A DNA stretch of 64,000 nucleotides from Hymenolepis diminuta. Its lineage: Eukaryota > Platyhelminthes > Cestoda > Cyclophyllidea > Hymenolepididae. Position 1 is the stretch's first letter. Each line of letters starts with the position of its first letter. The notes under the pieces are model-generated. The model was not told the origin of the DNA. It saw only the letters and a list, made by a program, of their open reading frames with translations, and made no database searches. Below are positions 24,366 to 37,422 of this stretch, piece by piece. The stretch lies in assembly GCA_900708905.1 (NCBI GenBank), contig CAADRB010000004.1:4505257-4569256 (forward strand), in the 5' to 3' direction. The translations under genes and the position numbers were made by a program.

Positions 24366-25366
24366 ATAAAAAGTGACTAACACACCTTATTTACCCTCTC
24401 TGAAGATTTACAATATCGAAAACAAAAATTTCCCGTTTCTCAACGAATGGGGAATTTCTTGATCTTAATTTTTGCAGAAAGAACCGCAGACAAGCTCTCA
24501 AACATTAAGTCTAAAATATCTCCTGATGTCTCTAACATCTCTATTACCACTGGTTTTCTTAATTTTTCTAACAATTCTATTTGGTCTCCTTGTGTACCTC
24601 TCTCTCCAGTATTTGTGCCTACTACAAAAATCTGTTCAGGTGGCCAATAATAACATGAGATTGCACTCTTCAGTCAGAGATAATGTAAAAATAACGTGCC
24701 TCACGCACTCTGTAGAATCCTCCAGGTCTAAAACTGTTCCAGGACGGCTTGAAGCCAAGCTTACTGTGCCCAGGTCTGCTTGGTCACCAGACAATTCAGA
24801 TATTTCTCTTAAAGGCACATAAAAGAGGCTATTGTAATTTTGCCTCCCCAAATAACTCCTTAATTGTCCATCAAGATCAAGTCGCCAGAATTTCTTGGTC
24901 AGTGGAACGCTATTCGAGCAAAACGAAAGCTCGTTCTCCGTCCTAAGCGATTGAAACTTTGGGATGATGGATCCAAAGGACCCAAGGAAATGGGTCTTGC
25001 CACAATTTTTTGCCTTGTTAATGGCGAGACTGCACTTCTTTTTCATCAGAATCTTATATGCTCTCAAATTAACATTCCCTGGTACCTATCCGAGAATTCT
25101 TCTGTTAATTCCTATTCGAAGTGGCCTGAGGTTATACTATTAGATTTGCCACTACTGCATGTAACCAAAAACGCATCCATTGGAGCTCTATTTGGATGCA
25201 TGTCATTTCCTTCCGCCTTCGAGCTCCGACATTCCGGAGACCCAGAGCAATCATAGGCTCGATCGTTACTCCGGACGCTTTAGAAGACCTCGGAAAAGAT
25301 TCAAAGGCGGATACAGCGCCCAAACATATGAATAAACAACTTCCGCTGAGAGGTGTTGAGTAAAAA
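24366..25366. other. Unidentified ORF-dense island between direct repeats
   Basis: About 1 kb that is less AT-rich than its surroundings and has overlapping open frames on both strands. The minus strand has 24636-25067 (143 codons) and 25132-25380. The plus strand has 24472-24822 and 24864-25256 (130 codons). The first plus frame begins with a strongly hydrophobic stretch (LLPLVFLIFLTILFGLLVYL) that could be a membrane segment. No frame gives a family match I recognise. With diverged direct repeats at both ends it could be a decayed non-autonomous element or a retro-inserted gene fragment. No target-site duplication was confirmed. Confidence 0.3.
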
Positions 25367-25525
25367 TGGAAATTTTGCATAAAATTTGCATATTTGTAAA
25401 AATATGCTCAATTGCAGTGTCGTTGCCATGCCCAATTTTGGAGTAAAGCTTGTCTTTAAGGCACTAACGTGCAATTATTGAGTTATGGCGTTCGTGGGAT
25501 ATTTCAGGGGACAAATCAGGTTATG
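25367..25525 (+). repeat. Direct repeat copy 2 flanking an ORF-rich island
   Basis: Same-orientation partner of 24211-24365. Shared landmarks in order are ATTTTGCATA, AATTTGCATATTTGT, GTCGTTGCC, AATTTTGGAGTAAAG, and GGTTATGG-like sequence at the end. Confidence 0.65.
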
Positions 25526-26287
25526 GTATCATCAGATTTGCTTCGAGATGATTGTACTAACATTTTTAACTATTTTTCATTCAATTCACAAAAGCGCGGT
25601 TAGAATAAGACTAACCTCTTTTGGGGTTACTTGTTATTGTGTCGTTATTTCATAGACGAATATTTTGCGGAGTTAATATTAAAATTATACCCGCAAAATA
25701 TTAATTTTTCAGTAGTCAGGTTGCGTAACTGTCGTACAGTAATTTTCTCTTACCTGGAAGACTTGTTTCAAGATATTTGGAAAAAGTTGAAAAGGTACAA
25801 ATCACTTACTTGTTTTAATAAAGGGAGATTTCAGATTCGAATTTCAGTTCGGGGTCGAATTTAAAACAAAACTTTCTGCCATGTAAATCGGATTATCTGA
25901 ATAATATAGCATTGTCGGCAAGGGCTTAAGGATATAGTTTGGTACTTAAGTTAAAGAAAGGTGGAGTGCAGATGAAACACTTGGCAAACATCTGAATACT
26001 TTTTATGAGAAAATCGCTCCAATTCAAAGAAACGTTTTGGTGTGGAGTCTAAAGCGCTGACGGAATTTATCACATTCTTATGAGTAACAGTGCTTTTGAA
26101 GTACAGCCATGAGGTGTTCTAATCATAAATTGTGAAAAAATCAATAAATCTTTACAAAGTATATATATTTATACATATACATATAATCTTCCTGGACAGT
26201 TGGTTAGAAAAGAAGACTGAGGAAAAAGGAGCAAAGGATGTCAGGCAAATTGGAACACGGCTAGTACGAAGAGGAGATAGATATGGT

Positions 26288-27595
26288 TCAGCAGTTTGTT
26301 TTAAAGAGCATTACGCTGACTTGTCCAACGTGAACCAGAATGTAAGTGTTTACTTCATGGGTGACATAACTAAAAGGAACAAAAATCTTCATAAGTATAA
26401 AGGTCTAAAAGTATTTTGTAACATTATTTAATCCCTTTTCCACTGATCTTATTTTGTTTAATCAAAATTATGGATTTAAACAAAATTTATGTATACCTTT
26501 TCTTTACAATACTCTACTCAGACAAAATACTTTTAAGTCTATTGTCCACATCTTTGAATTTCCATCCCTTTTTTGAAAACACAAGGAAGTGTAAGACAAA
26601 TTGATATATGAGACGCAAAAAATGTCTCAGTATATGACAGACTAATTTCCCAAATTATAAACTTTTAATTATTCTCCTTACGAAATATTTGAACATTTGC
26701 ATATCATTTTACGAATTCTACATGGATATGCCAATTTTATGTTACTTCTTATCAGTTATGTGGCTGCGATTACAAATATTCGAGTCTCATATAAAACATT
26801 TACGAATAAAATTAGTCTTTTTGAAAATGGAAAATGAGAAAGAAAAACTTAGCCTAGGAAAATTGTTGAATTGAACCATATATAGGATGTAAAACCTCAC
26901 GAATTTTTATTTAACAAAAAATTTTGAAAAAAAACTAGAAATTTAAGAAAAACTTTTGTTGTGGCATCGTTGTTAGATAATTAATAATTTTAAAAAACAT
27001 ATATTAAAATGTATATAATTAGATTGTGGAATGTTTTCTCGCATGTAGTAATCACCGGTTTTATGAAGATACTAAGATATTCCGATATTCGTTGCAGGCA
27101 TTCAGATACAATAAATCAAATAAGTTAAATATTTTCTCCTAATAAAATAAATCTGGTTTAAATATAAATTGGAAGGATTTTTGTGGACTTAATTAAATTA
27201 TTTTACATATTCTAAGCTGGGCTAATATATAGTCACTTTACCTAAATTGAAACTTATTTTGAACGCAATAATGAAATTAATCAATCTTAACTGGACTCCA
27301 TTTTTCAAATTTAATTTACTTAGCAGATTAGTAAAAGCAAAAATTAGAAATGTGATTGCTGATCTTACCTAGCAAAGTGTTTTCCAACAATACAGTGCCA
27401 TGCACGTCCATGTTTTTCGTCGAAGTAGGTTTTGACCATCTTTGCTACCTGGGTTTCCTTCTGATGAATAGTCAGAGCTTCAGTTATAATCCTAGCTGCT
27501 TCTGTCTGTTGAAAATTGGACATGTCTGTGGATCGAACTATGACCTTGTATTCATTTTCATCATAACTGTCACTGTCATTACCGTTCTTATTCAT
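26288..27595 (-). CDS. Divergent LC8-like dynein light chain (102 aa)
   Basis: Exon 1 is 27369-27595 and exon 2 is 26288-26369, with GT-AG junctions and the intron inside the same Ser codon as in all other copies here. LC8 proteins are small homodimers that serve the dynein motor and bind many partners through a beta-strand groove. Retained signatures are WHCIVGKHFA then SYVTHE and GQVSVMLFK. Divergence is high: the usual [10 protein letters not shown] region reads RSTDMSNFQQ, the IYFY strand reads YILVHV, and the end is KTNC instead of KSG. The N-terminus is acidic and longer than usual. The intron is 999 nt, against 68-86 nt in the paralogues. A further ATG six codons upstream (27613) is possible. 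An intact splice frame with preserved core residues argues for a working gene. Confidence 0.75.
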
Positions 27596-27613
27596 TATGC
27601 AACGTGGGAACAA

Positions 27614-29414
27614 CTAACAGAGATAAGTGATATCAATTCTGATAACTGAGCAGAGATATATTGCCTACTCTCTCCATAAGCGCTTAGATAAGAGTGCGGG
27701 AGTATGTGTTTCTGCATAAGCAATACAAAGCAGCTGTTGCTCATACGAATACATCTTATCACGCTGCAATTATCAGCTACATTATGACACAACTGTCTCT
27801 TCAAATATGCATGGTTTTATGTGGATTCTAGGTTTGCGCACTGCCAGAAAGATGTGCTAATTTGTATGGAGGTCTAGCACTTATTAGAACATATTAAATA
27901 AAGACGCTTTAAAGCCTAGAGACTACAGTCTAAAAGCTTATTTGTTGAATATTATTATTAACAGGGTGAGGTTACCAGGTTCGCAGGAGCTCAGCTCGGC
28001 TAAGATAACAATAGAAGACCACCGTTCTCAAGTCAGAATGTAAAGAGTTGAGCATGGATCAAAACATACCGTGAAAAGTTCAAAACCGGAGTGTTAATAA
28101 TGTGAACAGTCATTGTAAAGCTCGACTGAGTGCAAATGAATAATATATAGATATGTGTGCTTTGAACATAAAGGAGTGAAATGCACTGGTTAGACTCTGA
28201 GTAGGCAAGTATTTGAACGTGAAAATAATTTCATATGAAACCACGCTCCAAACAATGTAGAAAGAAATCCTTCACGTCCATCTGATGAAAGTTATCAGTT
28301 AAGATTCATTTCGAAATTATTAAAATGCTTAACTTCAGTATTATGATAATCAGAAGGAGAGTAAAGTGAGATGGGAGGATCTTGAATTGAAATATTAAGA
28401 TTTCTCTAGAGCATATTTAGTCTTGTACCTTGACTGTTTCGAAGTATTTAGGATCGCTAAGCTCGATTGAAGCCTAGTTTGAGATGAAAATCTACACTAG
28501 ATTGTTATCTTCCGTAGGTATATAGATTTTGTCTGAACTGCTCTTACCACTGCCAATGGAAAAATAAAGACGTGAAATATCAAAGTATACAAACAGGAGA
28601 CAGGATACGAACAAACCTGTTTAATTAGTTTATTTAATTATTTATTCAATTTTGCCATTATTCAAGTATTCCAATATGTGTTTGTGGTTTTATCACTGAA
28701 TTTCAGGATGAATTTATGTAATTTCATATTTAGATCCTTCGATTTAATTGAATTGATTGTCATGTTACCTTGGTGCAGATGTATCTTCTAAGACACATGA
28801 GACCAGCAAAGGCATTTACTACATAGCACACCTCACTGGAGTTCATTCAGCGCAAATTACAATGATGAGCACATTGTCTGCAAAGCACGTTTCAAAATCC
28901 AATTCCAGCGGCAGAAGAAGAGTGGTCAGTCATTAGCAAACATAATGCAGGTCGCTCTTTTTACTGAAAATGTTAGCTTCTATCCGTTATCCAAGTAATC
29001 TTAAATGGGTCCTTCAAATTTGCCGCTTTAACAAAAAGTATTATAAGATGAATAGAAATATACTATGCAATCATCAACTCTTAAGTAAGTATAAAATAGT
29101 CATCTAAAATCATTTTGCTAACCACCATTCATCTCAAGAGATATTCATAAACTTCGAACTTCACATCAGGGTATGAGTACGGCCATTTTAAATATTACGT
29201 ACTAATGAGGTCTAAGTTTTTGGGCCAATCTACAGTGAAAAGGTTTCACAAATAGATAAAAAGTCCCCAGTTCCTCAAAAATCCTAAGTGGTACAAAGTT
29301 GATGTCCGTAGGTAGATATTAATTATATTTGAGAATGATACTCAATGAAACACTTAAATAACAAATACTTTAAGGTAAACTGAAGGACTGTATGCCATCA
29401 ACGATCATGGTTGT
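27614..29414. other. Intergenic, nothing recognised
   Basis: AT-rich spacer between two minus-strand dynein light chain genes. I saw no further exon remnant, RNA gene or repeat family. Confidence 0.4.
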
Positions 29415-29784
29415 TCATCCAGCTTTGAAGAGCAAAATGGCGACTTGGCCTACGTAGAAGTATATGAAGCATTTGGTCTCATGAGTCACATAACTAAAAT
29501 TAAAATAAAGAAGATGAAGTACAGGAAGATATTAAATGTAATTATAATTGTTTAAAGTCTCGTATGAGAACTCACCTGCCGAAATTGCGGCCAACTATGC
29601 AATGCCAGCTTGGGTAATAGCGTTTGTCGAAGGCCATCTTGATATAGGCAGCAATATCTTTTTCAATTCTTTCTTGTTGCATGGCTTCCTCGACACAGGT
29701 GGTGGCGAAAAGTTGCATTTCCTCACTCATATCAGCATTCTTGACACGCGCTTTGGCTTGACTCAAACCGGCAACACAGTACAT
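29415..29784 (-). CDS. LC8-like dynein light chain (95 aa)
   Basis: Exon 1 29576-29784, exon 2 29415-29493, intron 82 nt with GT-AG ends. The product has the LC8 order of elements: [11 protein letters not shown], then [42 protein letters not shown]. Differences from the canonical sequence are the start [13 protein letters not shown], Cys for His after TK in exon 2, YYPSWH for YNPTWH, and Ala for the penultimate Ser (the residue phosphorylated in mammalian LC8). Minus-strand TATATAA lies at 29848-29854, with a weak match to the shared upstream box near 29888-29906. Expected role: cytoplasmic dynein subunit or tegument-associated LC8 hub protein. Confidence 0.9.
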
Positions 29785-32221
29785 GATGTTAGTGAAAGTG
29801 AAAGTAGGAAGAGAAGAGTTTGATGCCGTTGTCGAAGTAAACTATTATTATATATTAAGTTTGGTGAAACAAATAACATCTCATGGTGCTTAGTAGCCTG
29901 ACCTCGTTATGCCACCTGCCAGGTAGGAAAAGCAACAAATATCTCCCTTTAACTTTGAAGTTTGGCTTTAAGTCAAGGCCTACTGAAGTTTTGTAAAGTA
30001 TTTTATCAAAAAGGAGGCTTTAACTCATCTGTTGTAATCGAACCCTCGATCGTCGAATTACTTCATTGACAACTAAAAAATTCAGAGATTGCACATTGAA
30101 ATTATAATTTTCACTTAAATGAAAAAATTCGGGGGGTTTCATAAGATAACTATGTATTACTAATATTCATTGTAAATGAGACATTTATTTTATATGGAAT
30201 AGGTCTATTCCGCAATGTCTATTGAACCAAACAGTAACTCATATGAATCAGGCCCAATTGAAATGATTCGTACTTATCCCTCTGAGTAAAAGCAAGACTA
30301 ATGGAAACCTTTCTGGAACAAATCTTTTCCTACTGATTTTCTACAATGGTTATAACATTAGCACATTTTCTTCTGGGTTGAGAGGTGAAGAAATATAAAT
30401 TTCGCATCAAATGAACCAAGCCTTTTTACTCTTTCCCCAAATTATACTCAAATAACTACGTATCCACTTATACAAATAATAAGTTTATGCCGTCTTGATA
30501 TATTATTATCAGATGCAGTCTTTAATATTATAGTTACCCGGGAGCCATATTTGATTTGCTTTCCAAATTCTTATTGGAATACTCTTGGAGACCAGTCTTG
30601 GCTTATATCGCCTTTCACATTTTAGCAATCCTTATTTGGATTAACGTCATTATATGCAGTTGGACATGAAACTTATAAAAAGTATTAATACAATGTATTC
30701 CAACTTCGTTGAAAGTACTACCATTATGAAAGTACCAACTGACTAATTTCATTAAAAAATCCTTAATAGGATTGCTACTTTCCTGTAGTGAGTACAAGTA
30801 GCCAAATAGAATCGAAATTTCAAAGCTTCAAAAGGAGTGACTGGCAATTAGTGATAGAATTAGAAGAAAGAAGTATGACAGTTTTCTTATTTTACCAAAT
30901 TCAGGTATTCTTTGAAAATTGTTAAAGTACTATGAATTAGCAACATCTTCATCATCACTTAAAAGGTAGTCGGTTAAGATTAGAAGAAGCACCTGTGAAG
31001 GATAATGAGCACAGTAGACTTGTTATTTCTTGCCAAAAAACTTGTTTTAAAAATTAATCAGAATATTTAGTTATTCGGATTAAAGAAACAAGGTACGTTA
31101 TACTGGCAGTTAGCTTTGTCGCAGCAAGGATTTCATTTCATTGCAATTGTCGCAGTGATCATTCATTTTTGTCTCTGATCGAACAACAGGGACAGTCTCT
31201 AATGCTCATTACCTTAGACGATATATCCTTAGAATTAAACTTCTGAGGCAAAAATTTTATCAAAAGCACTTTTATTCTTAAATAGTCCTAACTATATCCT
31301 ATTAGAATCAGTAGATATGCATTAATTTTATGCAGTCAAATTTCCGGTTAGTACTGAAGAGTCATCTTGAACGTGAGCTGTCCCACTGTCTGGTTTTTGT
31401 CTACCTTTACTGCTTAAGCTTCCTTCGATATACTTCTATAGAGTACTTCTATAAAGAAGTGTATTGATGAAGCAAAATTATAATCTTCACGCAGTAAATT
31501 GAAAAGATGCTCATAGATAGTCAAGTCTACAAATACAATGACAAAGCAGGAGTTATGAGTTAAGAGGAGCGTAAATACACTTATGAAGAGCATTTATTAC
31601 TGTTTGTTACTAGCTTAATTATTGATTATATTGCACTGTACTCAATGCAGTTGTACTCCAAGCGAGTAACAAAAGGAATATAAAGACAGTGACTGTGAGC
31701 GGCTAAATCATTGCGACTTTAATTTCACTAATAATGCTAAAATAATGATATCTCAACAACATTAAGACGTTTTTTTCTAATTGTGCTCTGCCCTATTAAA
31801 AAGGTGATAGCTCTTTTCCGTCTGTTACTATATTGGCTATAATAAGATAAAAATAATGTTTGAAGCAATTGGCTAACCATTCTGACCAATAGTTTGTTCA
31901 GTAAGTTTTGGCCATTGCAGAATTTGAATATGGAGTATCTGAAGTTACCGGGTCCAAAGATCTAATTTTGTAAGACTTTCGTAACGTTCGGATCTTAATC
32001 CCTCCACCCAATTACCTTTCATTAACCATTTGGGGATTGCTTTATTTTTTACTGCGTATATTAAATGAGTACATGACAGAATTTTGGTTACTATAAAACG
32101 CGTTCTCGCATTATGGTGGGTACTTTACGTTATGAAACATCAAGTAATTGTTGGGAGGGTATAAATTCGTTCTTTCAAAAAAGGGAAAGGCTAATCGAAC
32201 GGAAGTTATTTGCAGTTAGTC
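29785..32221. other. Intergenic; array orientation changes here
   Basis: About 2.4 kb with no recognisable gene. Dynein light chain copies to the left are on the minus strand and copies to the right on the plus strand, so a rearrangement breakpoint or an inverted duplication edge lies in this spacer. No inverted repeat was evident by eye. Confidence 0.4.
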
Positions 32222-32590
32222 ATGTTGTTGTACGATTCTCAACGACCAGCTGTTGTCAAAAATGCTGATATTACCCAAGAAATGCAGCAAAAAGCCGTTG
32301 GCTGGTCTCATGACGCCATGGAAAAGAATACTACTGAGAAAGACATACCAGGAAGAAGTTCGACAAGATCTACCGTCTAACTTGGCATTGTATTATAGAC
32401 TGCAACATTGACAGGTAAGGTACAAGACAGTGGCATAATCTGACTGAAATATATATACTGAACATGTTAAAAATGTTTTCTGTCTAAATTTCATTCCTTT
32501 TTTAACTATGTTTCGCATGAGGCACACCATTTCATACACTTTTGTATGGACTGGGTCGCCATTTTCCTGCTCAAATCTGGTCGTATGATT
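32222..32590 (+). pseudogene. LC8-like dynein light chain pseudogene
   Basis: Exon 1 begins with ATG at 32222 and reads a recognisable VVKNADITQEMQQKAV. A frameshift near 32348 then brings an early stop. TWHCI is visible further on in another frame, followed by a GT near 32415. Exon 2 (about 32506-32582) retains YVSHE and VAIFLLKSG. The acceptor AG is changed (TTAAC before TATG) and the terminal stop codon is lost. Three independent lesions mark it as dead. Confidence 0.9.
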
Positions 32591-35400
32591 TTTTATATAA
32601 AAATAATCCGTTTGAAGTAATTGGATTTTTTTGTTACAGTAGAAAAAGTTTAATTTCTTTATTCTTGTACTATATCCAGATATCCTGATTTTTGACGTCT
32701 TAAACTCTGGGTATGGTCTATTTCAATAAAGTTCTTATCTCTCCCCAACTATTGTAACTTGACAGAATATACTAAGATGTAACCTAGGCGAGATGTGCTC
32801 TTTTTGGGGTGGTTCGGATCTTAGAATTGCCTTTTTAATCACAAAGTAAACATTTTATTTCTTTTTATAATGTTTTATTTTATCAATAATATACAATATT
32901 CTGATCTAAGAAAGGATATAAATAAGGGGAATGTTGGGCTCATCAAATATACTTAAGAGCCTTCTTCTGGGTAGTTATAAAGCCAGCAGATACTGCATCA
33001 TTCCGACAAGCGGACACATGGTTTGTTGGTTTTAATTTTGAAATGAGGGTAAAGACTTTTTGCACATGAAGTCTGGAATTTCAATTTGTTCACTACACAT
33101 TTTCAGTTCTTCTGGTCTGTATGCAACTTTCAAAATTAAAGATCATCGTCTCTAAAGTTCCTCAAATATCAACCGGTGTCATAACTGACAAGTACACTCT
33201 GCTCTGTAATTGCCTTTTATTTTGTTAGACGTAAAGCATCCAGAAATTTGACATTTGAAGTCATTTTTGTGGAACGGTGATAATGAAAATCATTGCCTTC
33301 TCTTCTGCAAATATTCACATTCAATTGACAACCTAGCATTTTTCTATTCTTGTGAGACTTTCATTAAGATGGAATTTCACAGTTTGAGTGACAGTTTGAG
33401 AATAAACTTTGCTGTATGCCTTAGCGATGATAGACTAGTCACGCCAAAATGTTACTTAGTGACTCGATCATAATTAGGTATTCTTCCATTCCTGTTATTA
33501 TCGAGACCTAATGAATCACTAGAGAGATAAGTAAATTCTTCATAGCAGTTTATTTTCTTCTACATTGAAGTTTGTCGACCCGATTCCCCAGGGGAATCAG
33601 CTAAGAAAGCTTTTCATATAGCAAGACTATTCAATGGTATAGTTCTAAAATCAGCCTTTTCGGAATATTTATGAAAGCGTTTTGTATCAAATTTCCTCAC
33701 TGATAAGGCGTATTCAACATTATGACAAACATTCCTATTATCTTTGCTTTCACATAAATGAAATTTGGGCATCTTTAGGCTCAAAAGTTTGAAATTTATG
33801 TTGTAAAGAAAAATGGGGTTGAAACACCCTAAATGACAGTATGACGTGATAAAATATTTTCGAAAATAAAATTTCGTTTCTGACATCTCCTGCAGAAGGT
33901 TCATCATCCAATGAGAAGTGTGAAGGGAATATTTTTATATGGTAACGCAACCGTTATTTCTCTATTGTATGCTTTATGAGTTAAGTCCTGTGTTACAGAG
34001 TTTGGCTACAGCTGTGCAGACCCCAGAAAGATATATACGCATATATATACTTAATCAGACAAGGCTAATGTAGTAAGCAGACCGGACCAGGCCAAATTTA
34101 TTGATATATCCAGGATTTATACATACTCAGAGAAATGAGTTTGATTATATTTTGATTGGTCGAAGGAGGTTGAACCAAGCACTAGTCTTCATTTTCCGAT
34201 ATTCCAGACAACAGATCAATCGGTAAATGACGATTGACCATGTCCTGGTAATGAAATTGCATCGAAATTGCACTTCCGGTGCACGCCAGGGAGTTCTTCG
34301 TCTTCCTATGGCTTTAATTTATAATAATTATTATCATTATTCACGGAAAAGAAAAATTTTTAAACAATTTTAATCAAGGGGAGTATTTAATCATGAGTTA
34401 CAACAGTAAAGATTATGCTGCAAAAAATTTTTCAGAGCCCAAACTTCAAACTTTCTTCTCTTGGTAATGGCTGATATTTTTGAAATCGAAATTTTAATGA
34501 CTTTTACCGGGTTCATAGCATTTTCTCACTACATATCAGTTTAGATATCGAAAGGTAAAATCTTCTTTTTGTTATTTTACATATTACAAAATTGTTATAG
34601 CTATACGAATTCTATGTAACTGGCCATTTTAAGCCGGATTTTGTTTAAATGTTGTACGAAAAATCCTTTTTACTACTTTGACATATTCATCTTCTTTATT
34701 AAATAATAAAATTGAAAGAGTACTATTTAACTATTAAGTTGTAATTATTTCCAATCGTCCTCAACCAGATGAAAATGTACACAATAGAGTTTCGAAAAAG
34801 AAAAGCGAAAAAGAGTGTCCTTAAGATGATTAAATACAAACGACCTTGACAACCGTACTATCAGCAAGGGGTCAGTTTGTCAGTTATTTGGAAATTGACA
34901 TTAAAATTAAGATAAAAGGAATTGAAGTGAAGGCAATCGGCTAACAATATTTGAAATATTTCAACTGGTTAATAAAAAACGGACTATGAAGGTTACATTA
35001 ATAAGACTTTATAAAGTTTATATTTTATAATGAAATTATTGATATGAATAAATCTTGGCTTTATTATCTGTTTGAGAAATGATAACAACTTTGTGAATAT
35101 ATCAAGATTTAATTTTAAAAAAGTGTATATATATATATTAATTTGTTCAAATTTAATGTATTAAAGATATTCCCATAATAAGGAAGAAGCACATAAGTGG
35201 AAAGTCATAAAAATATTAAACTTACCAAGGAAATTGGAAAGAGGATGAGTAAAATACGAAATGAAAAAATTTTATTCTGATGATTTAAGTTTCTCTAATG
35301 TTAAATTATTTCATTTTAAGCTGGCAGAACATTTAGGCGATAGCAAAGTATGGTTCGATAGAATTGTGTGTAATTGTTTTCATATACTCAATAACTGCTG
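32591..35400. other. Intergenic, nothing recognised
   Basis: About 2.8 kb of AT-rich spacer with short chance frames (33255-33473 plus, 33614-33950 minus). A short TA-rich run lies near 34030-34050 and another near 35126-35140. Confidence 0.4.
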
Positions 35401-35469
35401 ACACCCTCTGTCTGTGAGGGCATTTTACTGAAGTCTGACTTTTCAAATGCAACAACGCTGATATATAAA
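35401..35469 (+). promoter_or_regulatory. Dynein light chain promoter: shared box plus TATA
   Basis: The box at 35414-35433 (GTGAGGGCATTTTACTGAAG) is followed after 28 bp by TATATAAA at 35462-35469, with the ATG at 35520. A second similarity, ACACCCTCTG at 35401-35410, precedes the box and recurs at the 38.7, 40.1 and 41.1 kb copies. Confidence 0.65.
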
Positions 35470-35519
35470 TGAGAACACAAATACTTTAGCCTGCGCAAAC
35501 TTGAGGTAACTGTAGAATA

Positions 35520-35884
<365 letters not shown>

Positions 35885-37360
35885 TTTACTAAATAAACAT
35901 GCGTTGCCAATTATATGTCTTATCATGTTGACTAATTTCGGGCATTGGATTCAAAATTAAGAAATCATAATTTTTAAGACGAAACTATAGTATCTATCGA
36001 TAAAAATATATTATATAACAATATAACAAAATATAACAATAAGCGATCATGATTACTGTCTTCAGATATTTTTATTGGAAATAAGGAACATATAATGATC
36101 CATTATGCTAGGGTCAAATTTATCCCCCTGATTACATTATTTTCAAGAAAATTTGCATATCATTAAATAAATCAACTACTTACCGAAAAAATAAACAAAG
36201 TGAAATGAATTATAAAATATTGCTGCCAATGGCAAAGCAAAAAGTCATCATAATTATGAATTAGCATAAACACACATATCATAACTAAATATTCCAGAAG
36301 GATGGGGAAGGGGGGGGGCGAAGAGGGTGTATAATGAAATCAGAATGTCATTTGAATTCCGGAAGCAGTGAGTCAATCTCAGCATGGAACGGAATCCACT
36401 TTATAATATTCTTTAGCTAGCACAGTATGAGGAGATCTTTATTAAGAGATATCATGTATATAATACATATAATATGAAAGGGAATTAAGTCTATAAAATG
36501 TATAAAAAATTAAAATAATGGCCAAGAAGAAGAGAGAGAAAGCGAACATCTTGCCTTGACCGCACTTCTCTCCTTCCCTCGAGATAGTGGCATAACGCTG
36601 AGTATATGTCCTGATCTTGCCGAAAGTTGGAAAGGCCTCTCAAGTTCCACTTCCCCGTTGATGCTGGCGTATGTGCTTCTTTTCGGCTAACTAGGTTGCG
36701 AACCTTCCAACGTGTCTATAATTCAATTGTTCCAAAGATTAATAATTATACTTTAACCTCTTAATGCCTAGTGAGTAAGTAAGGACTTTTGATCAAGTAC
36801 TTTAATGGCTGAAATGCCATTATTATTCATTTCTATCGTTTTTAACCACAGGGAGGTAGAGAGGATTAACAAAGACAGTTTAAATGGTAATAAAGTGATA
36901 AATGGTATAGATATATACCATATATATAGATATATATATGCCAACCAAGTTAAACTGCCTTTTACAAAATAAGCAATGATTGAAAACAATGATAAATTGT
37001 TCTTAGACAATTATTTTCTCTAATCTTAATAACATGTATAAGCTCTTCGGTTGAAATTATATTTGCAATCTCCCTTTCTTCTATACGAATTTTAACCGAT
37101 ACGCCAACAAAAAGTTATTAATCTTTTCATATTTACATAAATCAGAGTTAAAAATTGCTTTTAAAGAGAATGAACTTTTAATTAATTAATTAATTTCAGA
37201 ATCTTGGAGCATTTTCGTTTCTCCTAAAATGCATGCATTCCAAAATTTCGTTATAGAGGTATAACAAAGCTATTGAAACTCGCGCGGCACTTTCGATATG
37301 AGAAGTTGTTTTAGTGAAGTTGCTGAATTAATGAAGACAAAAGTATATTTTTCTTTCCAG
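35885..37360. other. Intergenic with G-tract and AT microsatellite
   Basis: No recognised gene. Contains a G-rich tract near 36305-36322 and a TA-rich run near 36905-36940. Confidence 0.4.
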
Positions 37361-37422
37361 CTATTTAACTCATGAAATAAAAAACTTTATCTGCTGCCAT
37401 TTTACTCCTCAAATCCGGCTAA
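37361..37422 (+). pseudogene. Orphan exon 2 fragment of a dynein light chain
   Basis: A good acceptor (TTCTTTCCAG) is followed by sequence reading YLTHEIKNFI. An internal deletion removes the YFYMGQ-coding part and shifts the frame. The final codons for CTCAAATCCGGCTAA are still visible. No exon 1 was found upstream. Confidence 0.85.

Noticed and set aside
26132..26431. Plus-strand 99-codon open frame
   Set aside because: It covers the minus-strand exon 2 of the divergent dynein light chain, which has the conserved acceptor, SYVTHE and stop.
36900..36945. TA-rich inverted sequence as a possible terminator or hairpin element
   Set aside because: It is short simple-sequence DNA; AT repeats are self-complementary by nature.
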